This document shows positions 17,153-25,583 of a DNA stretch of 64,000 bases, one piece after another. Position numbers and translations under genes: made by a program. The stretch lies in the NCBI GenBank assembly GCA_963815445.1, contig CAWFGV010000004.1, positions 434,001 to 498,000 on the forward strand, read 5' to 3'. The notes below the pieces were generated by a model. It was not told where the DNA came from. It was given only the letters and a program-made list of their open reading frames with translations, and searched no databases. Each line of letters begins with the position of its first letter. Positions within the stretch are counted from its first letter, which is position 1. The DNA is from JANLYC01 sp963815445. Lineage in GTDB: Bacteria; Actinomycetota; Actinomycetes; Propionibacteriales; Nocardioidaceae.

Positions 17153-17248
17153 CCTACCAAGGCACGGATCCCGAGTGTGGATCCTGGTAGGGACCGTCGG
17201 CGGTCAGCTGCGGTTCTCCGGAGCCCGGACGGCGGGCCCCACCGCCGG
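17153..17248 (-). promoter_or_regulatory. Candidate fluoride riboswitch and ribosome-site-sequestering hairpin before crcB
   Basis: On the minus strand, 17247-17230 reads CGGCGGUGGGGCCCGCCG. This matches the first stem-loop of the Thermotoga fluoride aptamer at about 14 of 18 positions. Its loop GGGGCC can pair with GGUCCC (17195-17190), which is followed by UACC, as in the aptamer's pseudoknot and 3' end. The same CCUACCA (17191-17185) can instead pair with UGGUAGG (17159-17153), masking the ribosome site. TATCGT at 17274-17269 could be the -10. Against it: the conserved AUG in the loop is GUG here, and the middle helix is unclear. Gene context favours it. Confidence 0.42.
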
Positions 17249-17338
17249 GACCAGCAGGTCCGGCACCGACGATACCGTGCGGGTCCTCGCAACCTGCGCG
17301 CCCTCGCGACCGACGGGCCGTTCCGGCACACTCGAGCC

Positions 17339-18130
17339 GTGGACGACGATGCGGCGCCCGTGGCCGAGACGCTCACGGTCATCCGCTCCAGCGAGCGCTT
17401 CGTCTCCCAGCGCGACGGCATCACGACACGGCACGCCTTCTCGTTCGGGGACCACTACGACCCCGCCAACGTCTCGTTCGGACCGCTCGTGGCGCTCAAC
17501 GACGAGCTCTTCGAGCCCGGCGCCGGGTATGCCGAGCACGAGCATCGCGACATCGACATCGTGACCTGGGTGCTCGAAGGCAGCTTGCTGCACGAGGACT
17601 CGAGCGGGCGACGCGAGACGATCACCAACGGGACCGTGCAACGGCTGACGGCAGGCAGCGGCGTGCGCCACAGCGAGGTCAACGCCGGCGGTCCTGGGGA
17701 GCGGCTTCGGCTGGTCCAACTATGGTTCGAAGCTGCCGCGGCAGCGGTCGAGCCGTCGTACGAGACCTGGACGCTCGAGGGCGACGACGCCTGGACCGGC
17801 TTCACCTCGATCGCTGGCGACAGAGCTCCAAACAGAGCTCCTAACAGAACTCCGCGAAGCAACGCGATGATGACGGTTGCCGGGGTGACGGTGCAGGTGG
17901 GGCACCTGCCCGGTGGCACCTCCGGCGTGTACGGATCCGGTGCACACCTTCCGCAGGCCTGGCAGCTGTTCGTCGCAGCCGGAGCTCTGGACACGTCTGA
18001 GGTCGGCCGGCTCGAGAAGGGCGACTCAGTGCGGTGGCCGGGGCGGGGCGAGCAGACCTTGCGCTTCCGTAGTATGCAAGACGCGGTGGTGCTGGCAGTC
18101 GCGCTCGACGAGGCCGTTACGGATCGGTGA
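17339..18130 (+). CDS. Pirin family bicupin
   Basis: 263 residues, two cupin domains. The N-terminal cupin carries the metal site: HEHRDIDIVTWVLEGSLLHED with H-x-H spaced, then GSGVRHSEVN (His and Glu). Pirin-like proteins bind iron, and the YhhW type has quercetinase activity; the role here is open. The start is uncertain: GTG 17339 begins the conserved part and has CACACT 6 nt upstream. A 12-nt unit repeated three times at 17822-17857 encodes RAP-N repeats in the inter-domain linker. The stop overlaps the convergent ATPase gene by 14 nt. Confidence 0.85.
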   Translation: MDDDAAPVAETLTVIRSSERFVSQRDGITTRHAFSFGDHYDPANVSFGPLVALNDELFEPGAGYAEHEHRDIDIVTWVLEGSLLHEDSSGRRETITNGTVQRLTAGSGVRHSEVNAGGPGERLRLVQLWFEAAAAAVEPSYETWTLEGDDAWTGFTSIAGDRAPNRAPNRTPRSNAMMTVAGVTVQVGHLPGGTSGVYGSGAHLPQAWQLFVAAGALDTSEVGRLEKGDSVRWPGRGEQTLRFRSMQDAVVLAVALDEAVTDR

Positions 18131-19034
18131 CGACGAACGACCCGGGCCACGGCGTCGGCGCGGCCCCTTCGGCTTGCGCGATCAGCTCTCCGAGGTACCA
18201 GGAGCGCAAGGCGTTCTCCTGTGGTCCTGAGGCCAAGGTGAGCATCCGCCGCTGGCGGCAGTACGCGTCGGCCTCCGTGAGCAGGTCGCGCAGCTCGATG
18301 ATGCCCCGGACAGCGCCGAGGGGCAGCTCGTAGCGTGCCGTCATCCGGTCCAGACCGTCATCGAGGGCAAGGGCGATGTCCTGCTCGGCCTCGGTGCCCA
18401 CCTGGCTGAAGCTCTCCAGCTTGCGGGCGACTGCGGTGAGTCGACCGGCGACCGAGGAGCGCTCCTCGGCGTCGAGGGCGATCAACGTCAGCTCACGCCG
18501 CAGGTCTCGAAAACGGATGCGGTAGTGGAGGAGCAGGTGCAGTGGCAGGTCGATGAGCTCGACCTTCACGGTGTCGGGGGACGCGCGGTGGTCGTGCCGC
18601 GGCGGACGCTCCCGCAGCGCGAGGCCCTGCCGGCCACCGGCTGGGACGCCCGGGCTCGGCGCGAACCACACGCACTTGCCCGCATCCTCGTAATCGACTC
18701 CCCAGGAAGAAGAGATCGAGTCCACGATCTGCAGACCCCGTCCGACGGTGGACGGGTGGTGGGCTGGGGTGACCGTGCTGGCTAGCTGGTCGTTGGCCAG
18801 GCTCGTCGAGCTGTCATGGACCTCGATGACGAGATGGTCCTCGGAGTCGACGATGCGAACGTTGATCAGGCCACGGACGTGCAACAGGGCATTGGTGACG
18901 AGCTCGGACACGCCCAGGACTGCGGAGTCGAGCAGCTCGAAGCGGGAGCGCCGCGTCAGCTCACGCTTGACCCAACGGCGGGCAGCACCGGCCGCACTCG
19001 ACTCCGGCTGCAACGTCACCTGCGTGGTCACCAC
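18117..19034 (-). CDS. Anti-sigma-factor-type histidine kinase-like ATPase with extra C-terminal domain
   Basis: 305 residues. The first 135 are a SpoIIAB/RsbW-like HATPase_c: N-box ELVTNALLHV, then VEVHDSS (Asp of the G1 box) and GRGLQIVDSISSSWG (G2). The C-terminal 150 residues are an alpha-helical region I do not recognise (RLTAVARKLESF, YELPLGAVRGIIELRDLLTEADAY). No transmembrane or sensor part is seen, so it probably acts by partner binding and phosphorylation of an anti-sigma antagonist. GTG 19034 has AAGGGG 6 nt upstream. Reading frame is open further upstream but antisense to the metallopeptidase gene. Confidence 0.75.
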   Translation of the reverse strand: MVTTQVTLQPESSAAGAARRWVKRELTRRSRFELLDSAVLGVSELVTNALLHVRGLINVRIVDSEDHLVIEVHDSSTSLANDQLASTVTPAHHPSTVGRGLQIVDSISSSWGVDYEDAGKCVWFAPSPGVPAGGRQGLALRERPPRHDHRASPDTVKVELIDLPLHLLLHYRIRFRDLRRELTLIALDAEERSSVAGRLTAVARKLESFSQVGTEAEQDIALALDDGLDRMTARYELPLGAVRGIIELRDLLTEADAYCRQRRMLTLASGPQENALRSWYLGELIAQAEGAAPTPWPGSFVVTDP

Positions 19035-19172
19035 ACGAAACCCCTTCACCCGCGACCACCGAGTTGGACGCGTGCCGTGACACAGGATACTCGTGCAGGC
19101 GCAATCTGCGCATCTGTCACATGCTGCACGCTCGCAGGCGGCCACGTTCGACGGGTCGCCTATCCTGACTGC

Positions 19173-19523
19173 GTGTTCGACGTCGGGACCGAGAAGTTCG
19201 ACGAGCTGGTCTCTGACGCGCTTGACGAGTTGCCCGACGAGCTCGCCGGCTTGATGGACAACGTCGCGATCTTCGTCGAGGCGCAGGCGCCGGATGGTCA
19301 GGACCTGCTCGGGCTCTACGAGGGCATCCCTCTCACCGAACGCACGTCGTCGTACGCGGGTGCCGTGCTGCCCGACCGGATCTCGATCTATCGCAACAAC
19401 ATCTTGGCGGTGTGCGACACGGCCGATGACGTACGCCACGAGGTCCGGGTGACGGTGGTGCACGAGATCGCGCATCATTTCGGCATCGACGACGAGCGGC
19501 TGCATGATCTCGGGTACGGCTGA
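19173..19523 (+). CDS. Small zincin-like metallopeptidase family protein
   Basis: 116 residues, cytosolic. The motif TVVHEIAHHFGIDDERLHDLGYG holds HExxH plus a third His downstream of the helix, the pattern of the DUF1025/minimal zincin family. N-terminal part (FDELVSDALDELPDEL, NVAIFVE, GLYEGIPLTER) also fits that family. Proteolysis has not been shown for most members. GTG 19173 has TATCCT 6 nt before it, a leaderless start; a weak hairpin (GTGGTGG/CCACCAC, 19538-19556) lies after the stop. Confidence 0.82.
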   Translation: MFDVGTEKFDELVSDALDELPDELAGLMDNVAIFVEAQAPDGQDLLGLYEGIPLTERTSSYAGAVLPDRISIYRNNILAVCDTADDVRHEVRVTVVHEIAHHFGIDDERLHDLGYG

Positions 19524-19573
19524 GAGCCGCGGCCCGTGTGGTGGGGCTGCCACCACCGGTGTAGAACTGAGCC

Positions 19574-21229
19574 GTGCGAGACGACCCCCTGGTGCTGGGA
19601 CCCCTGCTCAGGCACGTCGACGAAACCTCGGCGGCGATCTGGGTCGAGACGCGCGACAGGGCGACCGTCGAGGTCCGCGCCGCGGGTCGGAGCTGGACCG
19701 CGCGAACGTTTGCCGCGCATGGTCACCACTACGCACTCGTCGCCGTGGACGGCCTCGAACCCGGTTCGATCCAGGACTACGCCGTCGCCGTGTCGGGTGT
19801 CGAGGTGTGGCCGCCCGCTGACTCGCCGTACCCGCCGAGCCGGATCGCCACGCTGAAGCCGGGCAAGGAGCTGCGCATGGCGTTCGGCTCGTGTCGGACC
19901 AGTGTGGCGCACGACGCTGCCGGCAACCGCAGTCACGGCGTGGACGCGATGCGCGCCTATGCGTTGCACATGACGCGGGACACCGAGAGATGGCCGGACC
20001 TCGTGCTGTTCCTCGGCGACCAGGTGTACGCCGACCTGACGTCCGACGCGATGCGGGAGTTCATCGAGAGGCGGCGCGACATCAACGAGCCGCCGGGCGA
20101 GGAGATCAAGGACTACGAGGAGTACGCCCACCTGTACGGGCTGGCGTGGAGCGATCCGGTCAACCGGTGGCTGCTCTCGACGCTACCCAGCGCGATGATC
20201 TTCGACGACCACGACATCCGTGACGACTGGAACACCTCGGCGACGTGGCGGGCCGAGATGAAGGCGACGTCGTGGTGGCACGACCGCATCGTCGGCGGCC
20301 TCGCGTCGTACTGGGTCTATCAGCACCTCGGCAACCTCGCCCCGGGCGAGCGGGCTGACGACGAGGTGTGGCAGCTGATCGAGGCCGGGTGGGAGGCCTC
20401 GTCCGACGAGCCCGACATGGGAGCGGTGCTGGATGCGCTTGCCGAGCGCGCCGACGAGCATCCGGAGACCTACCGCTGGAGCTTTGCGCGCGACATCGGC
20501 CGGACCCGGCTGATCGTGATCGACTCGCGTGCGGCGAGGGTGCTCAAGCCGGAGGAGCGCTCGATCCTCGACCAGGACGAGTTGAGCTGGTTCGACGGAC
20601 AGCTCCAGGGTGGCTTCGACCATGTGCTGGTCGGGACGTCGTTGCCGTACCTGCTGTCGCCGGGGTTGCACGGCTTCGAGGCGTGGAGCGAAGCGGTCAG
20701 CACCGGCGTCTGGGGCAAGACGTGGTCGCGGATCGGTGAACGGACGCGGCAGGCCGTCGACCTGGAGCACTGGGCGGCCTTCCAGGAGGGGTTCCGGGCG
20801 GTGGCGGACGCGGTCGTCGAGGTGGCGTCGGGGAAGCGCGGTCAGGCTCCGGGCACGGTGACGTTCCTGTCCGGGGACGTGCACAACTCTTATGTCGCTG
20901 AGGTGGAGCGCCGGTACGAGAGTCGCATCCTGCAGGCGGTGTGCTCGCCGATCCGCAACCCGCTGCCGCAGGCGGTCCGCTACATGACCGGGTTCTCGTC
21001 GAAGAACGTGGGCCGCGGGATCGGCCGCTTCCTCGCCCGGCGGGCGAAGGTGCCGCCGCCGCCGTTCGAGTGGAAGACGGTGCGCGGGCCGTGGTTCGAC
21101 AACAACCTGGCCACGCTCGAGACGCAGGGTCGTGGCCTCGTGATGCACTGGGACCGCGGTACCGTCCACGGCAGCCCCGGGAGCGACCCGGTCCTCGAAC
21201 GCGTCGCCGACGTCCACCTCGACGCCTGA
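19574..21229 (+). CDS. phoD: PhoD-like alkaline phosphatase family protein
   Basis: 551 residues. An N-terminal fibronectin-like strand region (GPLLRHVDETSAAIWVET) precedes the metallophosphatase core: AFGSCRTS, DLVLFLGDQVYAD, IFDDHDIRDDWN, TFLSGDVHNSY. These Asp/His/Asn residues bind the metals of PhoD-type phosphodiesterases/phosphatases. No Tat or Sec signal is visible, so unlike classical PhoD it may act in the cytosol or be exported otherwise. GTG 19574 has TAGAAC 6 nt before it. It converges on pstB, so phosphate acquisition genes are side by side although no PHO box is seen before this gene. Confidence 0.82.
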   Translation: MRDDPLVLGPLLRHVDETSAAIWVETRDRATVEVRAAGRSWTARTFAAHGHHYALVAVDGLEPGSIQDYAVAVSGVEVWPPADSPYPPSRIATLKPGKELRMAFGSCRTSVAHDAAGNRSHGVDAMRAYALHMTRDTERWPDLVLFLGDQVYADLTSDAMREFIERRRDINEPPGEEIKDYEEYAHLYGLAWSDPVNRWLLSTLPSAMIFDDHDIRDDWNTSATWRAEMKATSWWHDRIVGGLASYWVYQHLGNLAPGERADDEVWQLIEAGWEASSDEPDMGAVLDALAERADEHPETYRWSFARDIGRTRLIVIDSRAARVLKPEERSILDQDELSWFDGQLQGGFDHVLVGTSLPYLLSPGLHGFEAWSEAVSTGVWGKTWSRIGERTRQAVDLEHWAAFQEGFRAVADAVVEVASGKRGQAPGTVTFLSGDVHNSYVAEVERRYESRILQAVCSPIRNPLPQAVRYMTGFSSKNVGRGIGRFLARRAKVPPPPFEWKTVRGPWFDNNLATLETQGRGLVMHWDRGTVHGSPGSDPVLERVADVHLDA

Positions 21230-21268
21230 CCCGACATACCCCTGGTGTGTGTGCCCACCTGGCCCTCC

Positions 21269-21358
21269 GCGTTTGCCTAGTGAACAAGCCAGCTGCCTTC
21301 TGTACAAGGCGGATCTGCCTTGTACAGAAGCCGCCCGGCTTGTAAACAAGGCAAACGC
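21269..21358. repeat. Palindromic intergenic repeat, copy 1
   Basis: Outer arms of 22 nt (GCGTTTGCCT ... ending GGCAAACGC) with about three mismatches enclose a perfect 13-bp inner hairpin (TTCTGTACAAGGC, 21298-21310, with 21317-21329). It lies between convergent phoD and pstB. Shared words with 26806-26893 show that it belongs to a dispersed family; it may also terminate both transcripts. Confidence 0.8.
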
Positions 21359-21382
21359 CAACGGCGTCCAGGCAAGCGCAGG

Positions 21383-22162
21383 TCAGCCGAAGCGGCCGGA
21401 GATGTAGGCCTCGGTGGCGTCGTTCTCGGGGTTGGAGAAGATCGTTGACGTGGGGCCGAACTCGATGAGCTTGCCGGGCTTGCCGACGCCCGCGAGGTTG
21501 AAGAAGGCCGTCGTCTCCGAGACGCGGGCCGCCTGCTGCATGTTGTGTGTGACGATGACGATCGTGTAGCTGTCCTTGAGCTCGTGGATCAGGTCCTCGA
21601 TCGCGCTCGTCGAGATCGGGTCGAGGGCTGAGCACGGCTCGTCCATGAGCAGCACCTGCGGCTCCACGGCGATCGCCCGGGCAATGCACAACCGTTGTTG
21701 CTGACCACCCGACAGGCTCGAGCCAGGCTTGTCGAGACGATCCTTCACCTCGTTCCACAGGTTGGCCTGGCGAAGCGCCCGCTCGGCGAGGTCGAAGGCG
21801 TCGGCCTTCCTCATGCGCTTGCTGTTGAGCCGCATACCAGCCAGGACGTTCTCGAGGATCGACATCGTGGGGAACGGGTTCGGTCGTTGGAAGACCATGC
21901 CGATCTGACGGCGTACCTCGACGGGGTCGACGTCGGGGTCGTACAGGTCGCTGCCGTCGATCATGATCTTGCCCTCGATCCGGGCACCAGGGATGACTTC
22001 GTGCATCCGGTTGAGGGAACGCAGAAACGTCGACTTGCCGCAGCCCGAGGGGCCGATGAGTGCGGAGACCGACCGCGCAGCCAGCGGGATCGTGACGCCC
22101 TCGACGGCGAGGAAGTCACGGTAGTAGATGTCGAGGTCGCTGACGTCGATGCTCTTCGCCAT
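21383..22162 (-). CDS. pstB: Phosphate ABC transporter ATP-binding protein
   Basis: 259 residues, normal length. Walker A GPSGCGKST, the PstB-specific VFQRPNPFPTMSI, signature SLSGGQQQRLCIARAIA, Walker B VLLMDEPCSALDP and the switch His in VTHNMQQAARV. It energises high-affinity phosphate uptake. ATG 22162 follows the pstA stop after 2 nt, with the ribosome site inside pstA. It is the last gene of pstS-C-A-B; no phoU is present here. Confidence 0.97.
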   Translation of the reverse strand: MAKSIDVSDLDIYYRDFLAVEGVTIPLAARSVSALIGPSGCGKSTFLRSLNRMHEVIPGARIEGKIMIDGSDLYDPDVDPVEVRRQIGMVFQRPNPFPTMSILENVLAGMRLNSKRMRKADAFDLAERALRQANLWNEVKDRLDKPGSSLSGGQQQRLCIARAIAVEPQVLLMDEPCSALDPISTSAIEDLIHELKDSYTIVIVTHNMQQAARVSETTAFFNLAGVGKPGKLIEFGPTSTIFSNPENDATEAYISGRFG

Positions 22163-22164
22163 GG

Positions 22165-23253
22165 TTACGCCTTCGTCTTGGGTGAGAAGTAGTACGAGAT
22201 CAGCCGTGCAGCCAGGTTGAGCACCATGATGATGATCGTCAGCACGAGCGCCGCTCCCCAGGCCCGCTCGACGCCGAACTCGGGTGGGAAGCCCGGGTTC
22301 TTGTACTGGCTATAAATGTAGACCGGCAACGTCATCATCCGACCCTGAAACAGGTTCAAATTCGTCGAATCGGTGGCGCCACAGATGATGAGCAAGGGCG
22401 CGGTCTCCCCGATGACACGGGCGATCGCGATCGTGATTCCCGTGACGATCCCGGCCATGGCAGTCGGGAGCACGACCTTCGCGATGGTCCGCCACTTCGG
22501 GACACCCAACGCGTATGACGCCTCGCGCAGCTCGTTGGGAACCAGCTTGAGCATCTCCTCGCTGGAGCGGACGACGAGCGGAACCATCAGCACCGACAAG
22601 GCGACCGAGCCGCCGAAGCCCATCCGGACGCCCTCGCCGAAGAAGATCACGAACAACGCATAGGCGAACAGGCCGGCCACGATCGACGGGATGCCGGTCA
22701 TGACGTCGACGAGAAGGGTGATCCAGCGAGCCAGCTGGCCACCGCCGTACTCGACGAGGTAGATCCCGGTGAGCAGTCCGATGGGAATCGACAGGAAAGC
22801 CGCCATACCCGTGACGAGCAACGTGCCCCAGGCGGCGTGGTAGATCCCGCCGCCTTCGCCGACGACGTTGCGCATGGACGAGGTGAGGAATGTGCTGCTG
22901 AGGGCCGGCGCCCCTTTGCTGACGACCTCGAACAGCAGCGTGCCCAAAGGAAGCAGGGCGATCGCGAACGCCGTCGTGATCAACACCGTCGCCAACCGGT
23001 CAACACTCTTGCGGGAGCCCTCCACCCAGCGCGAAGCCAGCGTCAACGCGGCGACGAACATCAGCCAGCCGACGACGACGGACAGTGCAGAGCCCCACCC
23101 GACGACCTGGTGCAGGAGAACTGCCACGACCACGCCGCCCGCGAGGAGTGCCCAGGGAGTCCACCGGCGCATCGGGGGAGCGTGCAGGCGCTGATCGAGC
23201 ACGACGGGATCGATCCGGTCGCGGGGAGGTTCTGTGGTGACGGGGTTCGCCAT
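22165..23253 (-). CDS. pstA: Phosphate ABC transporter permease PstA
   Basis: 362 residues. Two additional N-terminal helices (about 30-80) precede the usual six-helix permease domain. Permease hallmarks: TLLVDVMTGIPSIVAGLFAYALF, the coupling-helix segment LREASYALGVPKWRTIAKVVLPTA and ARVIGETAPLL with its conserved Glu-Thr-Ala-Pro. ATG 23253 follows the pstC stop after 1 nt. The extended N-terminus is common in actinobacterial PstA. Confidence 0.96.
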   Translation of the reverse strand: MANPVTTEPPRDRIDPVVLDQRLHAPPMRRWTPWALLAGGVVVAVLLHQVVGWGSALSVVVGWLMFVAALTLASRWVEGSRKSVDRLATVLITTAFAIALLPLGTLLFEVVSKGAPALSSTFLTSSMRNVVGEGGGIYHAAWGTLLVTGMAAFLSIPIGLLTGIYLVEYGGGQLARWITLLVDVMTGIPSIVAGLFAYALFVIFFGEGVRMGFGGSVALSVLMVPLVVRSSEEMLKLVPNELREASYALGVPKWRTIAKVVLPTAMAGIVTGITIAIARVIGETAPLLIICGATDSTNLNLFQGRMMTLPVYIYSQYKNPGFPPEFGVERAWGAALVLTIIIMVLNLAARLISYYFSPKTKA

Positions 23254-23254
23254 G

Positions 23255-24196
23255 TCAGTTGGCTCCCGAGAACTGGCTGCGGCGGGCCACGATCGCGCGG
23301 GCGACGAAGTTGACGCCGAACGTGATCACGAACAACACCAGACCTGTCGCCACCAAGACATTGACCTCGATCCCGCTCGCCTCGGGGAACTTCAACGCGA
23401 TGTTGGCCGCGATCGTGCCCGGGTTGCTGTTGGTGATCAGGTTCACCGACACGACACCCGTCACGGACAGCACGGTGGCGACGGCGATGGTCTCACCGAG
23501 AGCGCGTCCGAGGCCCAGCATCGCGGCGCTCACCATGCCGGAGCGGGCATACGGGAAGACGGTCATCCGCACCATCTCCCAGCGCGTTGCGCCCAGCGCC
23601 AGGGCAGCCTCCTCGTGGAGGCGAGGCGTCTGCAGGAAGATCTCGCGGCACAGCGCCGTCACGATGGGCAGGATCATCACGGCGAGGACGAGGCCAACGG
23701 TGAGGATCGTCCGGCCCGTCACCGAGGCGGGGCCGGCGAAGAACGGGATGAAGCTCGCATGCTGGTCGAGCCAGGTGTACAGGGGCACCATCCGCGGAGC
23801 GAGGTAGAAGATGCCCCACAGCCCGTAGACGATGCTCGGGACCGCTGCCAGCAGGTCGACGAGGTAACCGAGGGGCGCCGCCAGCCGCCGTGGTGCGTAG
23901 TGCGAGATGAACAGCGCGACGCCGATGGACAGCGGCGTTGCGATCAGCAGCGCGAGCGCAGCGGCCAGCAGGGTCCCGAAGACCAACGGCCAGATGTAGG
24001 CCACGATTCCGTTGCCACCCGGAATCTGGTCGGCGCTCGCGGTGAAAGCCGGCACGCCTTCGAAGGTGAGGAAGATGGCAACGCCGGCCAGGGTCAGCAG
24101 GATCAGCCCACCGGCGCCGGTGGCGAAACCCGAGAAGACCCGGTCGCCGCGGCTGCGCGGCGGACGGGCCTTCGGTTCGCGGGTCGTGCTGGCCAT
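23255..24196 (-). CDS. pstC: Phosphate ABC transporter permease PstC
   Basis: 313 residues, six membrane helices plus a cytosolic basic N-terminus (REPKARPPRSRGDR). PstC features: LLAAVPSIVYGLWGIFYLAP, the coupling segment LHEEAALALGATRWEMVRMTVFPYA and LGRALGETIAVA. It pairs with PstA. AAGG lies 8 nt before ATG 24196. The 87-nt gap from pstS contains a 17-bp perfect hairpin that could lower expression of pstCAB relative to pstS. Confidence 0.96.
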   Translation of the reverse strand: MASTTREPKARPPRSRGDRVFSGFATGAGGLILLTLAGVAIFLTFEGVPAFTASADQIPGGNGIVAYIWPLVFGTLLAAALALLIATPLSIGVALFISHYAPRRLAAPLGYLVDLLAAVPSIVYGLWGIFYLAPRMVPLYTWLDQHASFIPFFAGPASVTGRTILTVGLVLAVMILPIVTALCREIFLQTPRLHEEAALALGATRWEMVRMTVFPYARSGMVSAAMLGLGRALGETIAVATVLSVTGVVSVNLITNSNPGTIAANIALKFPEASGIEVNVLVATGLVLFVITFGVNFVARAIVARRSQFSGAN

Positions 24197-24233
24197 TGGT
24201 TGCGCCTTCGGTCGGGGGACTGGAGCTGAGATG

Positions 24234-24276
24234 TCTCGTGGGTTGCCTGCACGCTCGGCGCAGGCAACCCACGAGA
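24234..24276 (-). terminator. 17-bp perfect hairpin between pstS and pstC
   Basis: Arms 24234-24250 and 24260-24276 pair without mismatch around a 9-nt loop. On the transcribed strand the hairpin starts 7 nt after the pstS stop. Without a U-tract it is more likely an attenuator or RNA-stability element than a full stop, since pstCAB have no evident promoter of their own. Confidence 0.75.
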
Positions 24277-24283
24277 GCGACGG

Positions 24284-25384
24284 CTACTTGGCTGAGATCG
24301 TGTCGATCGCCGCCTGGGCCTTCTGCCGGATCGCGTCGCTGATCGGAGCCGAACCAGCAGTTGAGCTGGCCGCGCTCTGACCGTCGGCGCTGATCACGTA
24401 TGACGCGAACGCCTTGACCATGTCTGCCTTGGAGGCATCGTACGTCGAGCAGTACATCTGGTACGACACGAGCACGATCGGGTAGATTCCCGCGCCGTTG
24501 GGCGTCCGGTTGACCGTGATCGCCAGATCCGTGGCCGCCCGACCCGAGACTGGTGTGGACTCGTCGAGGACCTTGGAAGCGGCGTCCGCTGTCGGACCGA
24601 CGAAGTCACCGCCCTGGCCGATCAGAGCCTTGCCGAGGTCACCGGCCTGGCTCGCGTCGGCATACCCGACGGTGCCCTCGCCTCCCTTGACGGCCGACAC
24701 GACGCCGGAGGTGCCGTCGGCAGCCTCGCCGCCCTGGATCGGCCAGGTCTCGACCGAGCCGAAGGTCCAGTCGGAACCGGCTGCCTGGGACAGGTAGTCG
24801 GTGAAGTTCGCCGTGGTGCCGGACTCGTCGGAACGGTGGACGGGCGTGATGGCGGTGCCGGGCAGGGTGGCGTCCGGGTTGTCGGCCTTGATGGCGGCGT
24901 CGTCCCACGACGTGATCTTGCCCGCCATGATCTGGGCGAGCGTCGCGGGAGAAAGCCGCAGGTCCTTCACGTCGGGGAGGTTGTAGATGACGGCGATCGG
25001 GCTCACGTAGACCGGCACTTCGATGGGGTCGCCACCGCAGGTCTTCTGGGCCTTGCCGAGCTCGTCGTCGCTGAGGTAGTCGTCCGAGCCGGCGAACTGG
25101 ACGCCACCTGCGAGGAACTGTTCCCGGCCACCGCCGGAACCGACCGCGTCGTAGTTGACCGTGGTTGCCGAGTTCGCGCCCTGGAACCCGGCCTTCCACG
25201 CAGCCATCGCGGCCTCCTGGGCCGTCGAACCCGCGCCGCTCAGCGTCCCGGAGAGGTCGGAGCTGCTGCCGCCGTTGCCGCCGGAGTTGGTCTCGTTGCT
25301 GGCGCTGCATGCGCTCATGCCGAGCGCCACGGTCAGCGCGACGGCGCCGACCTTGGCGGCGCGGGGCAGGAAGGTGTACTTCAC
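24284..25384 (-). CDS. pstS: Phosphate ABC transporter substrate-binding lipoprotein
   Basis: 366 residues. Signal peptide with lipobox GMSAC (Cys about residue 25), a Gly/Ser linker, then the PstS fold: GSTAQEAAMAAWKAGFQGA, VNYDAVGSGGGREQF, FAGSDDYL, SDESGTTANFTDYL (phosphate-binding loop), and VSYQMYC near the end. It captures phosphate outside the membrane and hands it to PstCA. GTG 25384 has AGGGA 8-9 nt upstream. A four-unit PHO box lies 61-104 nt upstream of the start, so PhoP control in low phosphate is very likely. Confidence 0.96.
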   Translation of the reverse strand: MKYTFLPRAAKVGAVALTVALGMSACSASNETNSGGNGGSSSDLSGTLSGAGSTAQEAAMAAWKAGFQGANSATTVNYDAVGSGGGREQFLAGGVQFAGSDDYLSDDELGKAQKTCGGDPIEVPVYVSPIAVIYNLPDVKDLRLSPATLAQIMAGKITSWDDAAIKADNPDATLPGTAITPVHRSDESGTTANFTDYLSQAAGSDWTFGSVETWPIQGGEAADGTSGVVSAVKGGEGTVGYADASQAGDLGKALIGQGGDFVGPTADAASKVLDESTPVSGRAATDLAITVNRTPNGAGIYPIVLVSYQMYCSTYDASKADMVKAFASYVISADGQSAASSTAGSAPISDAIRQKAQAAIDTISAK

Positions 25385-25444
25385 GTCAGGCGTCCCTCTC
25401 TGGGAGTCTGCAGGATGTTCGATGACACCCGTGACGTTAGGGAG

Positions 25445-25488
25445 CGCAGGTGACCGCACTGGTGGGCGTCGGTTAACTGCGGGTGAAC
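25445..25488 (-). promoter_or_regulatory. PHO box of four tandem 11-bp units before pstS
   Basis: On the minus strand, four contiguous 11-mers: GTTCACCCGCA (25488-25478), GTTAACCGACG (25477-25467), CCCACCAGTGC (25466-25456) and GGTCACCTGCG (25455-25445). Units 1, 2 and 4 fit the actinobacterial PhoP direct-repeat consensus G(G/T)TCAYYYR(G/C)G closely; unit 3 is degenerate. Confidence 0.8.
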
Positions 25489-25583
25489 GGTTGCGGGCGG
25501 TTCGGCCCCGGGTCAGAGCGGTGTGGGCGTGAGTGAGGCGGCCGACACGTGAACGTGCCAGCGTCCATCGCCGAGCGGCCTGG

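Noticed and set aside
17822..17857. Three 12-nt repeats in the pirin gene
   Set aside because: In-frame linker repeat coding for RAP-N units; likely simple slippage with no sign of regulation.
23234..24229. Open frame opposite pstC
   Set aside because: Shadow of a clear permease gene.
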